Program-made: the position numbers and the translations under genes | Shown here: in pieces, positions 27,017-36,273 of the stretch | How the letters are laid out: each line of letters starts with the position of its first letter | Position numbering within the stretch: position 1 is the stretch's first letter | Assembly (NCBI RefSeq): GCF_042651485.1 | Contig: NZ_JBHSDH010000013.1 | Location: forward strand, 1,822,207-1,886,206 | Source of the DNA: Sphingorhabdus_B arenilitoris | GTDB lineage: Bacteria; Pseudomonadota; Alphaproteobacteria; Sphingomonadales; Sphingomonadaceae | Reading direction: 5' to 3' | DNA length: 64,000 bases | The notes under the pieces: generated by a model | Told to the model about the DNA's origin: nothing | Seen by the model: the letters and a program-made list of their open reading frames with translations, nothing else | Database searches by the model: none

Positions 27017-29347
27017 ATGGCGACAAGCGCCCGAAAATCTGCGAGCAGGACCACATTGACGGGTTGGCGCGAAATGATGCGCCAATCGATCATCCGCAGC
27101 GGCACGTTAATTGGCGCAATTGCCCTTTTGCTTTTCGCGCTTTTTTACGCGCTATCGGTACTCAGCTATTCCCCCGCCGATGCCGCCTTTAACAGCGCAG
27201 CGGACGGTGTGCGCCATAATTGGATGGGGACCGCGGGCGCTTATTTGGGGGATGGCGCGCTGTTCCTATTCGGCCTGCCTGCTATTCTATTCCTGCCGCT
27301 GATGCTCGTGATCGCGCAGCGGCTATGGAAAGATGTGCCGCAACCGCGCTGGCGGCGGCAATGGCTGCTATGTCTTACTGGAATATTGCTGTTGGGTTTC
27401 GGCATGGCTTATTGGCAAAGCGGCAGCGACATTGGTCTGCCCGGCGGATGGGGCGGCGCGTTCGCGCTGCTGTTGGAACGGTTGGCCGCCGCCGCCGTCG
27501 CTATGGCATCAGGCGGATGGACGGCATTGCTGCGCTGGGCCCTTATTATCGCGAGCCTGTTAGGCGGAATCGCGGTGGTGATCAAATCATTAGAACTGGA
27601 ACGGCCCTTGTTGCGTATGCCGGCATTGCCGTTGCCCCAGATACCGTCCATGCCCGCCATGAAAAAGAAGCAGACGGCAGATGATACTGCACCCGAAACC
27701 GAGGAAAAACCAGTCAAAGCCGCTCCGCGCAAAATCGTGGAACGCGAAGAACGGCGCGCGCCGGAGATCAGCGAACGAAAACTGGCCCCGCAAAAAGCCA
27801 ATTTTTCAACCGGCGCAAGGCAGGGCGATTTTTTCGGCAGCTACGCCTTGCCCTCGGTTGACCTGCTCGACCCGCCGCCGCCCAATGCCGCGCCGAAATT
27901 GGACAAGGCGGCGCTGGAATCCAATGCCCGCCTGCTGGAAACTGTGCTCGAAGAATATAGCGTGAAGGGCCAAATTGTCGCGGTGCGCCCTGGCCCCGTC
28001 GTCACCATGTATGAGCTGGAACCTGCGCCAGGGATAAAGGCAAGCCGCGTGATCCAGCTGGCTGAGGATATTGCCCGCAATATGTCCGCCTTGTCGGCCC
28101 GCGTCTCCGCCATTCCGGGCCGTACGGTAATGGGTATCGAACTGCCCAACAGCCATAGGGAGATGATTTCGCTCAATGAAATGGTCGGCTCCGACGCCTT
28201 TGCCGAACAAAAGGGCACATTGCCGATTATCTTGGGCAAGAATATCTCCGGCGATCCCGTTATCGCCGATTTGGCCCCGATGCCGCATCTGCTGGTCGCG
28301 GGAACCACCGGTTCGGGTAAGTCGGTGGGGCTGAATAGCATGATATTGTCGCTGCTATACCGGATGACCCCCGACCAATGCCGGATGATTATGATCGATC
28401 CCAAAATGCTGGAGCTGAGCATTTATGATGATATTCCGCATTTGCTCTCGCCCGTCGTAACCGATCCATCAAAAGCCGTCCGGGCGCTGAAATGGGCGGT
28501 GGAGCAAATGGAAGAACGCTACCGCATGATGTCGTCTTTGTCGGTGCGCAACCTTGCCAATTTTAACGAAAAAGTCCGCGCGGCAAAGGCCAAGGGCGCG
28601 CCGTTGGGACGCAAGGTGCAAATTGGCTATGACCCGATGACCGGACAGCCGCAATATGAGGAAGAAAGCCTCGAATATGAACCCATGCCGCAAATTGTGG
28701 TGATTGTGGACGAACTTGCCGATTTGATGATGACGGCAGGTAAAGAGGTCGAATTCCTGATCCAACGTATCGCGCAAAAAGCGCGAGCTGCGGGCATCCA
28801 CCTGATCATGGCGACGCAGCGGCCATCGGTTGACGTTATCACCGGCGTGATTAAGGCCAACCTGCCCACGCGCATATCCTTTCACGTCACCAGCAAGATC
28901 GACAGCCGCACGATATTGGGCGAACAAGGCGCAGAACAGCTGCTCGGCAAGGGCGATATGCTTTATATGGCGGGCGGCAAAGGGCTGACCCGTATTCATG
29001 GGCCGTTCGTGTCCGATGATGAGGTGCGCCGCGTCGCCGATCATTGGCGCGCGCAAGGGCAGCCCGAATATATCCAAGCCGTGACCGAAGAACCCGAAGA
29101 TGGCGGCTTTGCCCTTGATGGTATTGGCGACGACGACAATCCCGAAGATGCGCAATATCGCAAAGCCTGCCAGATTGTTTTCGAAAGCCAGAAAGCGTCG
29201 ACCAGCTGGATCCAGCGGCAATTGCGCATTGGGTATAATAGCGCGGCGCGGCTGATCGACCGGATGGAAGAAGATGGTTATGTCAGCGCCCCCAACCATA
29301 TTGGCCGCCGCGAAGTGTTGCGTGATCAAAATGGGGAGCCGATTTAA
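27017..29347 (+). CDS. ftsK: DNA translocase FtsK
   Basis: A 776-residue translocase. About four membrane segments in the first 200 residues are followed by a Pro/charged linker, the RecA-like motor with Walker A GTTGSGKSVG at about 428-437, and a C-terminal winged-helix gamma domain (SWIQRQLRIGYNSAARLID) that reads KOPS sites. It moves chromosome ends through the septum for dimer resolution. A GTG at 26981 would add 12 residues and has a nearer AAAGG; I prefer the ATG because relatives begin MATxAR. Confidence 0.95.
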   Translation: MATSARKSASRTTLTGWREMMRQSIIRSGTLIGAIALLLFALFYALSVLSYSPADAAFNSAADGVRHNWMGTAGAYLGDGALFLFGLPAILFLPLMLVIAQRLWKDVPQPRWRRQWLLCLTGILLLGFGMAYWQSGSDIGLPGGWGGAFALLLERLAAAAVAMASGGWTALLRWALIIASLLGGIAVVIKSLELERPLLRMPALPLPQIPSMPAMKKKQTADDTAPETEEKPVKAAPRKIVEREERRAPEISERKLAPQKANFSTGARQGDFFGSYALPSVDLLDPPPPNAAPKLDKAALESNARLLETVLEEYSVKGQIVAVRPGPVVTMYELEPAPGIKASRVIQLAEDIARNMSALSARVSAIPGRTVMGIELPNSHREMISLNEMVGSDAFAEQKGTLPIILGKNISGDPVIADLAPMPHLLVAGTTGSGKSVGLNSMILSLLYRMTPDQCRMIMIDPKMLELSIYDDIPHLLSPVVTDPSKAVRALKWAVEQMEERYRMMSSLSVRNLANFNEKVRAAKAKGAPLGRKVQIGYDPMTGQPQYEEESLEYEPMPQIVVIVDELADLMMTAGKEVEFLIQRIAQKARAAGIHLIMATQRPSVDVITGVIKANLPTRISFHVTSKIDSRTILGEQGAEQLLGKGDMLYMAGGKGLTRIHGPFVSDDEVRRVADHWRAQGQPEYIQAVTEEPEDGGFALDGIGDDDNPEDAQYRKACQIVFESQKASTSWIQRQLRIGYNSAARLIDRMEEDGYVSAPNHIGRREVLRDQNGEPI

Positions 29348-29457
29348 CCCCAGATCATCACGCGAAATTTGCGGGCTTATGCGGTTCACGCTCTATTCAA
29401 GCCCGGGCCGCTACCTCCGATTATAGATTGTTGCAATTCAACAGGATAAAAGACGTT

Positions 29458-30078
29458 ATGAATAAATATCTTACCGCCATCATCGCTGCACCTATTGCGT
29501 TGGTCGCCACCGCGCCTGCACCGGCGCAGCAGTCATCCGGCAAAATGGATATCGTGGTGCAGCATATGAAATCGGTCGGCACGATGACCGCCAATTTCAC
29601 CCAAACCGACGGAGCGGGGCGCAGCGTGGGCGGCAAGCTGCTGCTGAAACGGCCGGGCCATGTTCGTTTTGAATATACAGGCGATACGTCGCTGCTGATC
29701 GTCGCCGATGGCAAAGCGCTCACCATGATCGACTATGCCGTCCGGCAAGTGCAAAGATGGCCGATCAAAAACAGCCCGCTGACCGCTTTGCTCGATCCCG
29801 GTCAGGACCTGCGCAAATATGGAAAATTACAATCGACCAGCAGTGACAAGGTAATCAGCGTCGAGGTCCGCGACCCTAGCCGGCCAGAATATGGGACGAT
29901 GACATTCACCTTCACCAAAGATGCCAACGCGCCCAGCGGCTACACGCTTTATGGATGGGTGGCGCTCGATTCCAAAAATAATCGGACCACGGTGCGACTC
30001 GCAAATGTAAAATATAATGTCGCCATATCGGATAAGAGCTTTAACTGGACCGATCCACGCCGCCGGGGACGGAAATAA
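29458..30078 (+). CDS. lolA: LolA-family outer-membrane lipoprotein carrier
   Basis: A 206-residue periplasmic protein with a signal peptide (residues 1 to about 26, ending PAPAQ). The LolA fold signature runs through TANFTQTDGAGRSVGGKLLLKRPGHVRFEY. It carries lipoproteins from LolCDE to the outer membrane. The ATG at 29458 has AGGA 12 bases upstream. The ftsK-lolA-xth order is common in this group. Confidence 0.9.
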   Translation: MNKYLTAIIAAPIALVATAPAPAQQSSGKMDIVVQHMKSVGTMTANFTQTDGAGRSVGGKLLLKRPGHVRFEYTGDTSLLIVADGKALTMIDYAVRQVQRWPIKNSPLTALLDPGQDLRKYGKLQSTSSDKVISVEVRDPSRPEYGTMTFTFTKDANAPSGYTLYGWVALDSKNNRTTVRLANVKYNVAISDKSFNWTDPRRRGRK

Positions 30079-30079
30079 C

Positions 30080-30098
30080 GGTTAACTGCGGTTAACAA
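30080..30098. promoter_or_regulatory. Two direct GGTTAAC copies after lolA
   Basis: GGTTAAC occurs twice in a 10-bp period directly after the lolA stop. Same-face direct repeats can bind a regulator, but the spacing is one base short of the classic CtrA TTAA-N7-TTAA site. Significance is uncertain. Confidence 0.2.
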
Positions 30099-30134
30099 GC
30101 GGCGAAACGAGCCTTTGGGCACGACCAACCGGTA

Positions 30135-30156
30135 ACATGAACGGCTTTGTTCATGT
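30135..30156. promoter_or_regulatory. Perfect 8-bp inverted repeat upstream of the small-RNA candidate
   Basis: ACATGAAC and GTTCATGT flank a six-base spacer, about 30 bp before the structured RNA. There is no T-run, so it is more likely an operator than a terminator of lolA. This is inference. Confidence 0.35.
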
Positions 30157-30184
30157 AAATGACAGGAAAGCAATTGTATAAAAA

Positions 30185-30315
30185 AGACATCGAAGGAGGG
30201 TTGTTGTGAGGTTTTCCCCCTGTTGCCCGCAGCAATAAACTTTCCCTCGATATCCGCGTGACGAACGCAAGCTTAGCCCTCACTCCAAATGCCCCCGGAG
30301 TGAGGGCTTTGCTTT
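30185..30315 (+). ncRNA. Structured small RNA candidate
   Basis: A long extended hairpin fills about 30188-30251. ATCGA pairs with TCGAT, then GGAGGG with TTTCCC including wobbles, and an inner TTGTTGTG pairs with CGCAGCAA. It ends in a perfect 12-bp terminator hairpin. No open reading frame fits this interval. The arrangement of a long rod with internal loops followed by a terminator is what a stand-alone sRNA, including 6S RNA, would look like. I cannot assign it to an Rfam family by eye. Confidence 0.45.
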
Positions 30316-30316
30316 G
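30275..30316 (+). terminator. Strong rho-independent-like terminator before xth
   Basis: AGCCCTCACTCC pairs perfectly with GGAGTGAGGGCT around a 10-base loop, followed by TTGCTTTG. It lies 93 bp upstream of xth, so it ends an upstream transcript, most simply the small-RNA candidate. Confidence 0.7.
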
Positions 30317-30408
30317 TCCGGTGGCTGCACAATATCGGCGCCTGCGACATACGCGCCACCTAGAAACATCCTTGCCCCTGTGCACAAGCGGCTCTAGAGC
30401 AAGTCCCC

Positions 30409-31203
30409 ATGTCAAACAGCCTTCGTATCGCATCTTGGAATATCAATTCTGTCCGCGCCCGCCTCGATATTGTCGAACGCTATTTGCGCGAAGAGGCACC
30501 CGATATATTATGCCTGCAAGAAACCAAGGTCACCAATGAGCTGTTTCCCGAAGGCCCGTTTCGGCAATTGGGCTATCGCAATTTCGCCATCAATGGCATG
30601 CCTGCCTATCACGGCGTGGCGATCATCAGCAAAATTCCGCTGCGCAATATCGAAAAGCTGGATTGGCAAGCCAATGGCGAAGCGCGCCATGTCGGCGTCG
30701 AAATTGACGGAGGCATCCGGATCAACAATGTCTATATTCCCGCAGGCGGTGAGGTGCCCGACACCGATGTGAATTCAAAATTCGCTCAGAAACTGAATTT
30801 CCTTGGCCGGATGACCGAATGGTCGCAAACGATAAGCGGCAAAACATTGCTCACCGGTGATTTCAATATCGCACCGCTTGAACATGACGTGTGGAGCCAT
30901 AAGCAGCTGCGCAATGTGGTCAGCCATACCGAGATTGAAATTGACCTGCTCGCCAAATTGCAGGCAGCGGGCAATTGGGTCGATCTGGCGCGTGAATTTG
31001 TCGATCACTCGCAAAAGCTCTACACTTGGTGGAGCTACCGCGCGCAAGATTGGGAGAGCGCCGATAAAGGCCGCCGGCTCGACCATATGTGGGTTACCCC
31101 CGATTTGAAGGACAAAGCGAAAAGCCATCTCGTCCATAAAATGTGCCGCAGCTGGGGCAAGCCATCCGACCATGCGCCGATCGTTACGGAATTTGATTTT
31201 TGA
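30409..31203 (+). CDS. xth: Exodeoxyribonuclease III
   Basis: A 264-residue AP endonuclease/3'-5' exonuclease of the ExoIII family: SWNINSVRARL at the N-terminus, LCLQETK with the metal-binding glutamate, GDFNIAP, and the C-terminal RRLDHMWV and SDHAPI motifs. It acts in base-excision repair. Its stop overlaps the ribA start (TTGA). Confidence 0.95.
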   Translation: MSNSLRIASWNINSVRARLDIVERYLREEAPDILCLQETKVTNELFPEGPFRQLGYRNFAINGMPAYHGVAIISKIPLRNIEKLDWQANGEARHVGVEIDGGIRINNVYIPAGGEVPDTDVNSKFAQKLNFLGRMTEWSQTISGKTLLTGDFNIAPLEHDVWSHKQLRNVVSHTEIEIDLLAKLQAAGNWVDLAREFVDHSQKLYTWWSYRAQDWESADKGRRLDHMWVTPDLKDKAKSHLVHKMCRSWGKPSDHAPIVTEFDF

Positions 31204-32273
31204 CAGGCGGCGCACCTCATTCGGCGAAACAGGCGGCCCGCGCCATTGATGCGCTGCGCCGGGGATGGCCGGTCCGGGTGCACGGGGAGCAAGCCGCCAT
31301 AACCGTGGTTGCCGCAGAAACCGGCGGCGCAGACAAGGCGGGCGCGATGCTGCTCTCCGCCGCCCGTGCTGCGACCCTCAAACTCACCAATCAGCGCGCG
31401 GCAGGCGATACCAGCCTGCCCGTGATGATCGCCATGCCGCCGCAATATGATGCCGGGTTGGCCATGGCGATTGCCGACCCTGCGCTCGATCTGCGTTACC
31501 CGATGAAGGGGCCATTTGGGGCATTGCCGCTACCCGATGATGCGGCGGCATTGGCTGCGATGGAATTGGCCCGCCATGCCGGACTGCTGCCCGCATTTCT
31601 TGTCAGTGACGGCGACAGTGATACCCGCGATGGCGATGATATTGATAATGTCACCCCGGCGCAAATTGCCGCTTATGCCGATTCCCATAATATTCAAATC
31701 GCGGCGCGGGCGCGGTTGCCGGTGTCGGCATCGCAGGAGGCAGAAATCATCGCCTTTCGCAGTATCGCCGATGCCACCGATCATATTGCGCTGATCATTG
31801 GGACGCACGATGGCAGCGTGCCCATCGTCCGGTTGCATAGCGAATGCCTGACCGGCGATGTGCTGGGCAGCTTGAAATGCGATTGCGGGCCGCAGCTGCA
31901 TGAAGCTTTGGAGCAAATGGCGGCGACAAATTGGGGGATACTCCTGTATCTAAGGCAGGAAGGGCGCGGCATTGGTTTGATCAATAAACTGCGCGCCTAT
32001 GCGTTGCAGGATCAAGGGTTCGACACGGTTGACGCCAATATCCGCTTGGGCTTCGCCGTCGATGCCCGCGATTTTTCCATCGCGGCGCAAATGCTTCGCT
32101 TGCTGAATGTCAGTACGGTCAAATTGCTGACCAACAATCCCGAAAAAGTCGCGGGGCTAGAGGCGCAGGGCCTATCAGTGGCAGAGCGTCTGCCGCTGCA
32201 AATCGCCGCCAATCCGCATAATCGGCATTATCTGGATACGAAGCGCGAACGCACCGGGCATAAGCTTCGATAA
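31200..32273 (+). CDS. ribA: GTP cyclohydrolase II with an N-terminal extension
   Basis: A 357-residue protein. The C-terminal 200 residues are GTP cyclohydrolase II: zinc cysteines in HSECLTGDVLGSLKCDCG, the catalytic RQEGRGIGLINKL and LLTNNPEKV. It makes the first riboflavin intermediate. The N-terminal 150 residues lack the DHBP-synthase motifs of RibBA; alphaproteobacterial RibA proteins often carry such a domain of unclear role. The start is a TTG overlapping the xth stop; the first internal starts would remove the conserved ARAIDALRRGWP segment. Confidence 0.9.
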   Translation: MTGGAPHSAKQAARAIDALRRGWPVRVHGEQAAITVVAAETGGADKAGAMLLSAARAATLKLTNQRAAGDTSLPVMIAMPPQYDAGLAMAIADPALDLRYPMKGPFGALPLPDDAAALAAMELARHAGLLPAFLVSDGDSDTRDGDDIDNVTPAQIAAYADSHNIQIAARARLPVSASQEAEIIAFRSIADATDHIALIIGTHDGSVPIVRLHSECLTGDVLGSLKCDCGPQLHEALEQMAATNWGILLYLRQEGRGIGLINKLRAYALQDQGFDTVDANIRLGFAVDARDFSIAAQMLRLLNVSTVKLLTNNPEKVAGLEAQGLSVAERLPLQIAANPHNRHYLDTKRERTGHKLR

Positions 32274-32291
32274 TCCCGCTCTAATTGGCCC

Positions 32292-34400
32292 CTAAAATCC
32301 TTCGGGGAGCAGATTTTCCGGTGGACCCTCATCGCCTTGTTTGGGCTTTGCGCCCTCCCCGTTGCCTTTGTTACCGCCTTTATTGCCGCCGCCGGACTGG
32401 CGCCCCAATATCTCATCGACCCAGGCATCATCCGCTTGGTTGGAACGAATAGCCTCATCGACCTGATTGGGATCAACCTCTGGCACCCCTTCAATCGGCA
32501 GCCCATTTTCGTCTACGAATATCGTGCCGTCATCGCCCTCTGCGGGCGCGGTTCCCTCTTCGTCGAGCCGTTCAGGGAAAGTGACATCGGTGTTGAATTT
32601 TTCCACCGGACGCTTGGCCACTGCCACGCGCATGAACGCAGCAAAAGCGCTGGCCGGAGCGCGGCCGCCCTGCAAATCACCCACGGGCTTCGCATCATCG
32701 CGGCCCATCCAAACGCCGGTGGTCAACCCGCTCGAAAATCCGACAAAATAACCATCCTTATTGCTGCTGGTTGTGCCGGTTTTGCCTGCGGTAGGCCGGC
32801 CAATTTGCGCGCGGCGGCCGCTGCCCGTTTCAACCGCGCTTTGCATCAGATCGATCATTGCGCCTGCAACATAAGGCTCAACCAATTGGATCGATTTGGG
32901 CGGCTTTGCCTGGTAAATCACATCGCCGTCAATCGTGGTAACCTTGGCGATACCATAGGGCTCGAGGCTGCGGCCATTGGCGGCGACTTGAGCAAAAGCG
33001 CGGGTCATATCGATCAACCGCGTTTCGGACGTGCCCAGCACCATCGACGGGCTGGTATTGATCTTTGTCGTGATACCAAACCGCCGCGCCATATTGGCGA
33101 CCGTGCTGGTCCCCACTTCATTCCCGATCAGCGCCGCGATGGTATTTTTCGAATAAGCAAATGCGGTGCGAATAGTGATTTCGCCGGAATAGTTGCCGCC
33201 GCTATTTTTGGGTTGCCAGCCGTCTATATCAATGGGTTCATCAACCACTTTATCCTCTGGTTGGAACCCAGCCTCCAACGCGGCCAGATATACGAACAGC
33301 TTCCACGCCGATCCCGGCTGACGCTGCGCGGTGACGGCGCGGTTATAATTGCTGGTGACATAGTCGGTGCCGCCCACCATTGCCCGAACCGCCCCATCGC
33401 GGTCGATGGCAACCAGCGCCCCTTGCGCCCCGCGCGGCGCATTGGCCTGTATTGCCGCCGTGCCCACGCGCTGCATATTCAGGTCGATCGTTGTCCATAC
33501 ATCGAGCGGCTTTTCACGCTCCTTGATCAACCCATCCAGCTGCGGTAGCACCCAATCGGTAAAGTAACGCACGCTATTTTGCGGTTTATCTGCGGTCAAT
33601 TTGACTTCGGCCGGCTTCACCGATGCGGCCTGCGCTGCGGTAATCATGCCCGCATCTTGCATCACCTCAACCACGACCTTTGCGCGGCCCAATGCGGCCT
33701 TGGGATCGGCGGTAGGGGCATAGCGCGAGGGCGCTTTAACCAGACCCGCAATAATCGCCGCTTCGGATAGCGATAATTTTTCCGCACTATGACCAAAAAA
33801 CAGCCTTGAGGCGGAATCGACACCATAAGCGCCGCCGCCGAAATAGACTTTGTTCAGATATAATTCGAGTATCTGATCCTTGCTGAATTTGGTTTCCATC
33901 GCCATGGCGAGAATAATCTCCCGCATTTTTCGGCCAAATTCCTTATTGTTATTCAGATAGATATTGCGCGCCAATTGCTGCGTTATGGTCGATCCGCCTT
34001 GCGCGAAATAGCCGCGCTGAAACCGCACCCAAAAAGACCGGCTGATCCCGATGGGGTCGACGCCCGGATGGCTGTAAAAACGGCGGTCCTCCACCGCGAC
34101 CATTGCATCCTTCATCTCAGGGGGAAGCTCATCGATGGTCAGCCAGCGGCCAAAGCTTGGGCCGATGGACTGTATCACTGTGCCATCGGCGGCGCGCAGA
34201 CGGATCATCTGCCCATTGGGCGACGCTTTCAAATCTTCGAAACTATCAATTTCGCCGCGAGCAACCGCAACAAATATGCCGAGCACCATCACGCCCATCA
34301 GGCTGGCGAATATCCCGGTTTTCACGAGACGCCAAAACCAGAGCTTCACCCGCCCCTGCTGCTTGCCCGCTTTTTGGGCGCCATTATTTTTACGTGCCAT
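32292..34400 (-). CDS. mrcA: Penicillin-binding protein 1A family transglycosylase/transpeptidase
   Basis: A 702-residue class A PBP with one membrane segment at about 22-48. The glycosyltransferase domain has VEDRRFYSHPG (Glu104) and QGGSTITQQLARN. The transpeptidase domain has SxxK at Ser364 (PGSAWK), SKN and KTGTTS. The C-terminus has a Gly/Lys/Asn-rich tail. It polymerises and crosslinks peptidoglycan in the periplasm. It is convergent with ribA. Confidence 0.94.
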   Translation of the reverse strand: MARKNNGAQKAGKQQGRVKLWFWRLVKTGIFASLMGVMVLGIFVAVARGEIDSFEDLKASPNGQMIRLRAADGTVIQSIGPSFGRWLTIDELPPEMKDAMVAVEDRRFYSHPGVDPIGISRSFWVRFQRGYFAQGGSTITQQLARNIYLNNNKEFGRKMREIILAMAMETKFSKDQILELYLNKVYFGGGAYGVDSASRLFFGHSAEKLSLSEAAIIAGLVKAPSRYAPTADPKAALGRAKVVVEVMQDAGMITAAQAASVKPAEVKLTADKPQNSVRYFTDWVLPQLDGLIKEREKPLDVWTTIDLNMQRVGTAAIQANAPRGAQGALVAIDRDGAVRAMVGGTDYVTSNYNRAVTAQRQPGSAWKLFVYLAALEAGFQPEDKVVDEPIDIDGWQPKNSGGNYSGEITIRTAFAYSKNTIAALIGNEVGTSTVANMARRFGITTKINTSPSMVLGTSETRLIDMTRAFAQVAANGRSLEPYGIAKVTTIDGDVIYQAKPPKSIQLVEPYVAGAMIDLMQSAVETGSGRRAQIGRPTAGKTGTTSSNKDGYFVGFSSGLTTGVWMGRDDAKPVGDLQGGRAPASAFAAFMRVAVAKRPVEKFNTDVTFPERLDEEGTAPAEGDDGTIFVDENGLPIEGVPEVDPNQVDEAIRSNQADDAWVDEILGRQSGGGNKGGNKGNGEGAKPKQGDEGPPENLLPEGF

Positions 34401-34580
34401 AGACAGCAGGTGTTACTGACAATGACCTGCCGCCACAAGTGAATTTGATGTGCAGGAACCGTGCAGCTTCAGGGTTTGGACCTCGGGTCAGGCCCTATTA
34501 ATTCTGGCGCCATAAAAATCGATTTTTTCATAATATTAACCTCTGATTGGCTATCCTCTGCTGACTTCAGGGGGTGGATG

Positions 34581-35225
34581 ATGAAATCGATATTCAAAGG
34601 TTATCTGAATATTTTTAATTTTAGGGGGCGAACTCCACGCCGAGAGTTTTTCCCTTTCTTCATCGCCAATATATTCCTGTATTTCGGGGCGTCACAAATC
34701 GTGATTGTTCAAATGTTAATGCAAATGATAGCTAATGGCTCCGAGCTGCAAAAAAACGAGCATTATCAAGCCGCTTTAGAGCAATCTACGATAGAACTCA
34801 CGATATTCATGTATCAAGCAACAGCTGTCATTGCGGCTGGAATAGGGATTTCACTTGGCGCGGCTGTGTTCCGCCGCGTTCATGACAGCGGTGGTAAGAC
34901 ATTGATTGTGAAAATATTCGCTCTGGTTTTCATATCTGAAATACTAATGCTTTGGTTTGCCGGACCGCAGATGGCAGAAGCCGCCATTACCGAGCGGACG
35001 AAAATATACATGGTTTTGATGCAGACTTTGAACGCCGTGCTTTTGGTCACTGGCTTTGCGATATTTATCGCAATTCTTAAGCCAAGCGAACTTGATCATA
35101 ATGAATATGGTCCAAATGATGATCCGAACCGTTTCGAAAATTTACGCGAAGACATTGCCTCTATAAAAATACCTGCGCGTAGCTATGCCATTCCGAAAGG
35201 TTTCGGAACGAAACAAGAGGATTAG
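34581..35225 (+). CDS. DUF805 family membrane protein
   Basis: A 214-residue membrane protein with FNFRGRTPRREFFPFF and AAVFRRVHDSGGK, the DUF805 hallmark segments, and about four hydrophobic helices. A cytoplasmic tail follows. Function is unknown. Two adjacent ATGs precede MKSIFKG, with AGGGGG upstream. The gene is more AT-rich than its neighbours, with many ATA, TTA and AAA codons, suggesting transfer. Confidence 0.8.
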   Translation: MKSIFKGYLNIFNFRGRTPRREFFPFFIANIFLYFGASQIVIVQMLMQMIANGSELQKNEHYQAALEQSTIELTIFMYQATAVIAAGIGISLGAAVFRRVHDSGGKTLIVKIFALVFISEILMLWFAGPQMAEAAITERTKIYMVLMQTLNAVLLVTGFAIFIAILKPSELDHNEYGPNDDPNRFENLREDIASIKIPARSYAIPKGFGTKQED

Positions 35226-35246
35226 GACTTCCCGCCACGCCGCGAT

Positions 35247-35645
35247 TTATTCCTCGGCGTCAAATTCCAACGCGGCGCTGTTGATGCAATAGCGCAGGCC
35301 GCCTGCCTGAACCGGGCCGTCGGGGAAAACATGGCCCAAATGCCCATCACAAGCGGCGCAGCGCACTTCGGTGCGGACCATGCCATGGCTGGTATCGACA
35401 TTTTCTTTAACCACTTCGGCGTCGGCAGGCGCGGTAAAGCTGGGCCAGCCGCAGCCGCTGTCAAATTTGCTGTCCGATGCAAATAATTCCGTCCCGCAAC
35501 CTGCGCAAAAAAAGCGACCTTCGCGTTTTTCATCGGTCAGCTTGCCGGTAAAGGCGCGTTCCGTCCCCGCCTCGCGCAGCACATGATATTGCATCGGGTC
35601 GAGCTGAGCTCGCCATTCGGCATCGGTTTTTTCAATCTTTTTCAT
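35247..35645 (-). CDS. msrB: Peptide-methionine (R)-S-oxide reductase
   Basis: A 132-residue MsrB. Zinc cysteines are Cys47/Cys50 and Cys96/Cys99, and the catalytic cysteine is Cys120 in RYCINSAAL. It repairs oxidised methionine with thioredoxin as reductant. There is no signal peptide, so it is cytoplasmic. Confidence 0.95.
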   Translation of the reverse strand: MKKIEKTDAEWRAQLDPMQYHVLREAGTERAFTGKLTDEKREGRFFCAGCGTELFASDSKFDSGCGWPSFTAPADAEVVKENVDTSHGMVRTEVRCAACDGHLGHVFPDGPVQAGGLRYCINSAALEFDAEE

Positions 35646-35730
35646 ATCCGCAATGTGTGATGCCCCGCCCGCTTCGTCAAGGCTTGACGGCTTTACCGCT
35701 TATTTACCACATATGTTGTAATTTGAGGGG

Positions 35731-36267
35731 ATGATTGGAATCCGCCTCTCTTTACTGGCCGCCGCCTTTACCGCGGTAATCCTGTTGCCCATCGGCGCAG
35801 CGCGCGGCGACGTGTGCCGCTTGTGTGAGGCCGCGCCGAGCGCCAGTAACGCGCCCAAGGGGCCAGATACGCCGATCAGCATCGACATTACCACGCGGCT
35901 CAATTTCAGCCGCTTTGCGATGGCTGGCACCGGACAAAGCGGACAGGTGAAGATCAATCCGCAAAGCGGCACGGCGCAGGTGCAGGGCGGTCTCGTTGAT
36001 CTAGGCGGCTATTCGCTGGCGGGAACAGCAGTGATCCGGGGCGAACCAGGGCGGCAAGTGCGCGTCGATATGCCCGCCTCGATTCAGATGACATCATCCA
36101 CCGGCGGCACCATGACGCTGGCCGAATTGCAGACCGATTTGGGCCCTGCGCCCCGGCTCGACGCATCGGGTGAGCTGCGTTTTTCCTTTGGCGGTGCGCT
36201 CCAAGTAAGCGGCAGCGTATCGGGCAAATTTCGCGGGCGGATCCCGATCACTGCGCAATATGAGTAA
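35731..36267 (+). CDS. DUF4402 secreted protein
   Basis: A 178-residue exported protein with a signal peptide ending near AAR-GD, followed by a CRLC cysteine pair. The C-terminal GRIPITAQYE is characteristic of DUF4402 beta-sandwich proteins, often found at the cell surface or with pili. Its role is unknown. It is convergent with holA, 6 bp away. Confidence 0.78.
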   Translation: MIGIRLSLLAAAFTAVILLPIGAARGDVCRLCEAAPSASNAPKGPDTPISIDITTRLNFSRFAMAGTGQSGQVKINPQSGTAQVQGGLVDLGGYSLAGTAVIRGEPGRQVRVDMPASIQMTSSTGGTMTLAELQTDLGPAPRLDASGELRFSFGGALQVSGSVSGKFRGRIPITAQYE

Positions 36268-36273
36268 ACCCGG

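Noticed and set aside
30080..30098. CtrA binding site
   Set aside because: Two TTAA copies are six bases apart, not the seven of the known CtrA consensus.
30092..30433. A 113-residue minus-strand open frame over the lolA-xth gap
   Set aside because: It covers the structured RNA candidate and terminator, has no ribosome site or family, and extends into xth.
32337..33548. A 403-residue plus-strand open frame
   Set aside because: It lies antisense to the PBP1A gene, whose catalytic motifs are intact, and it has no family features.
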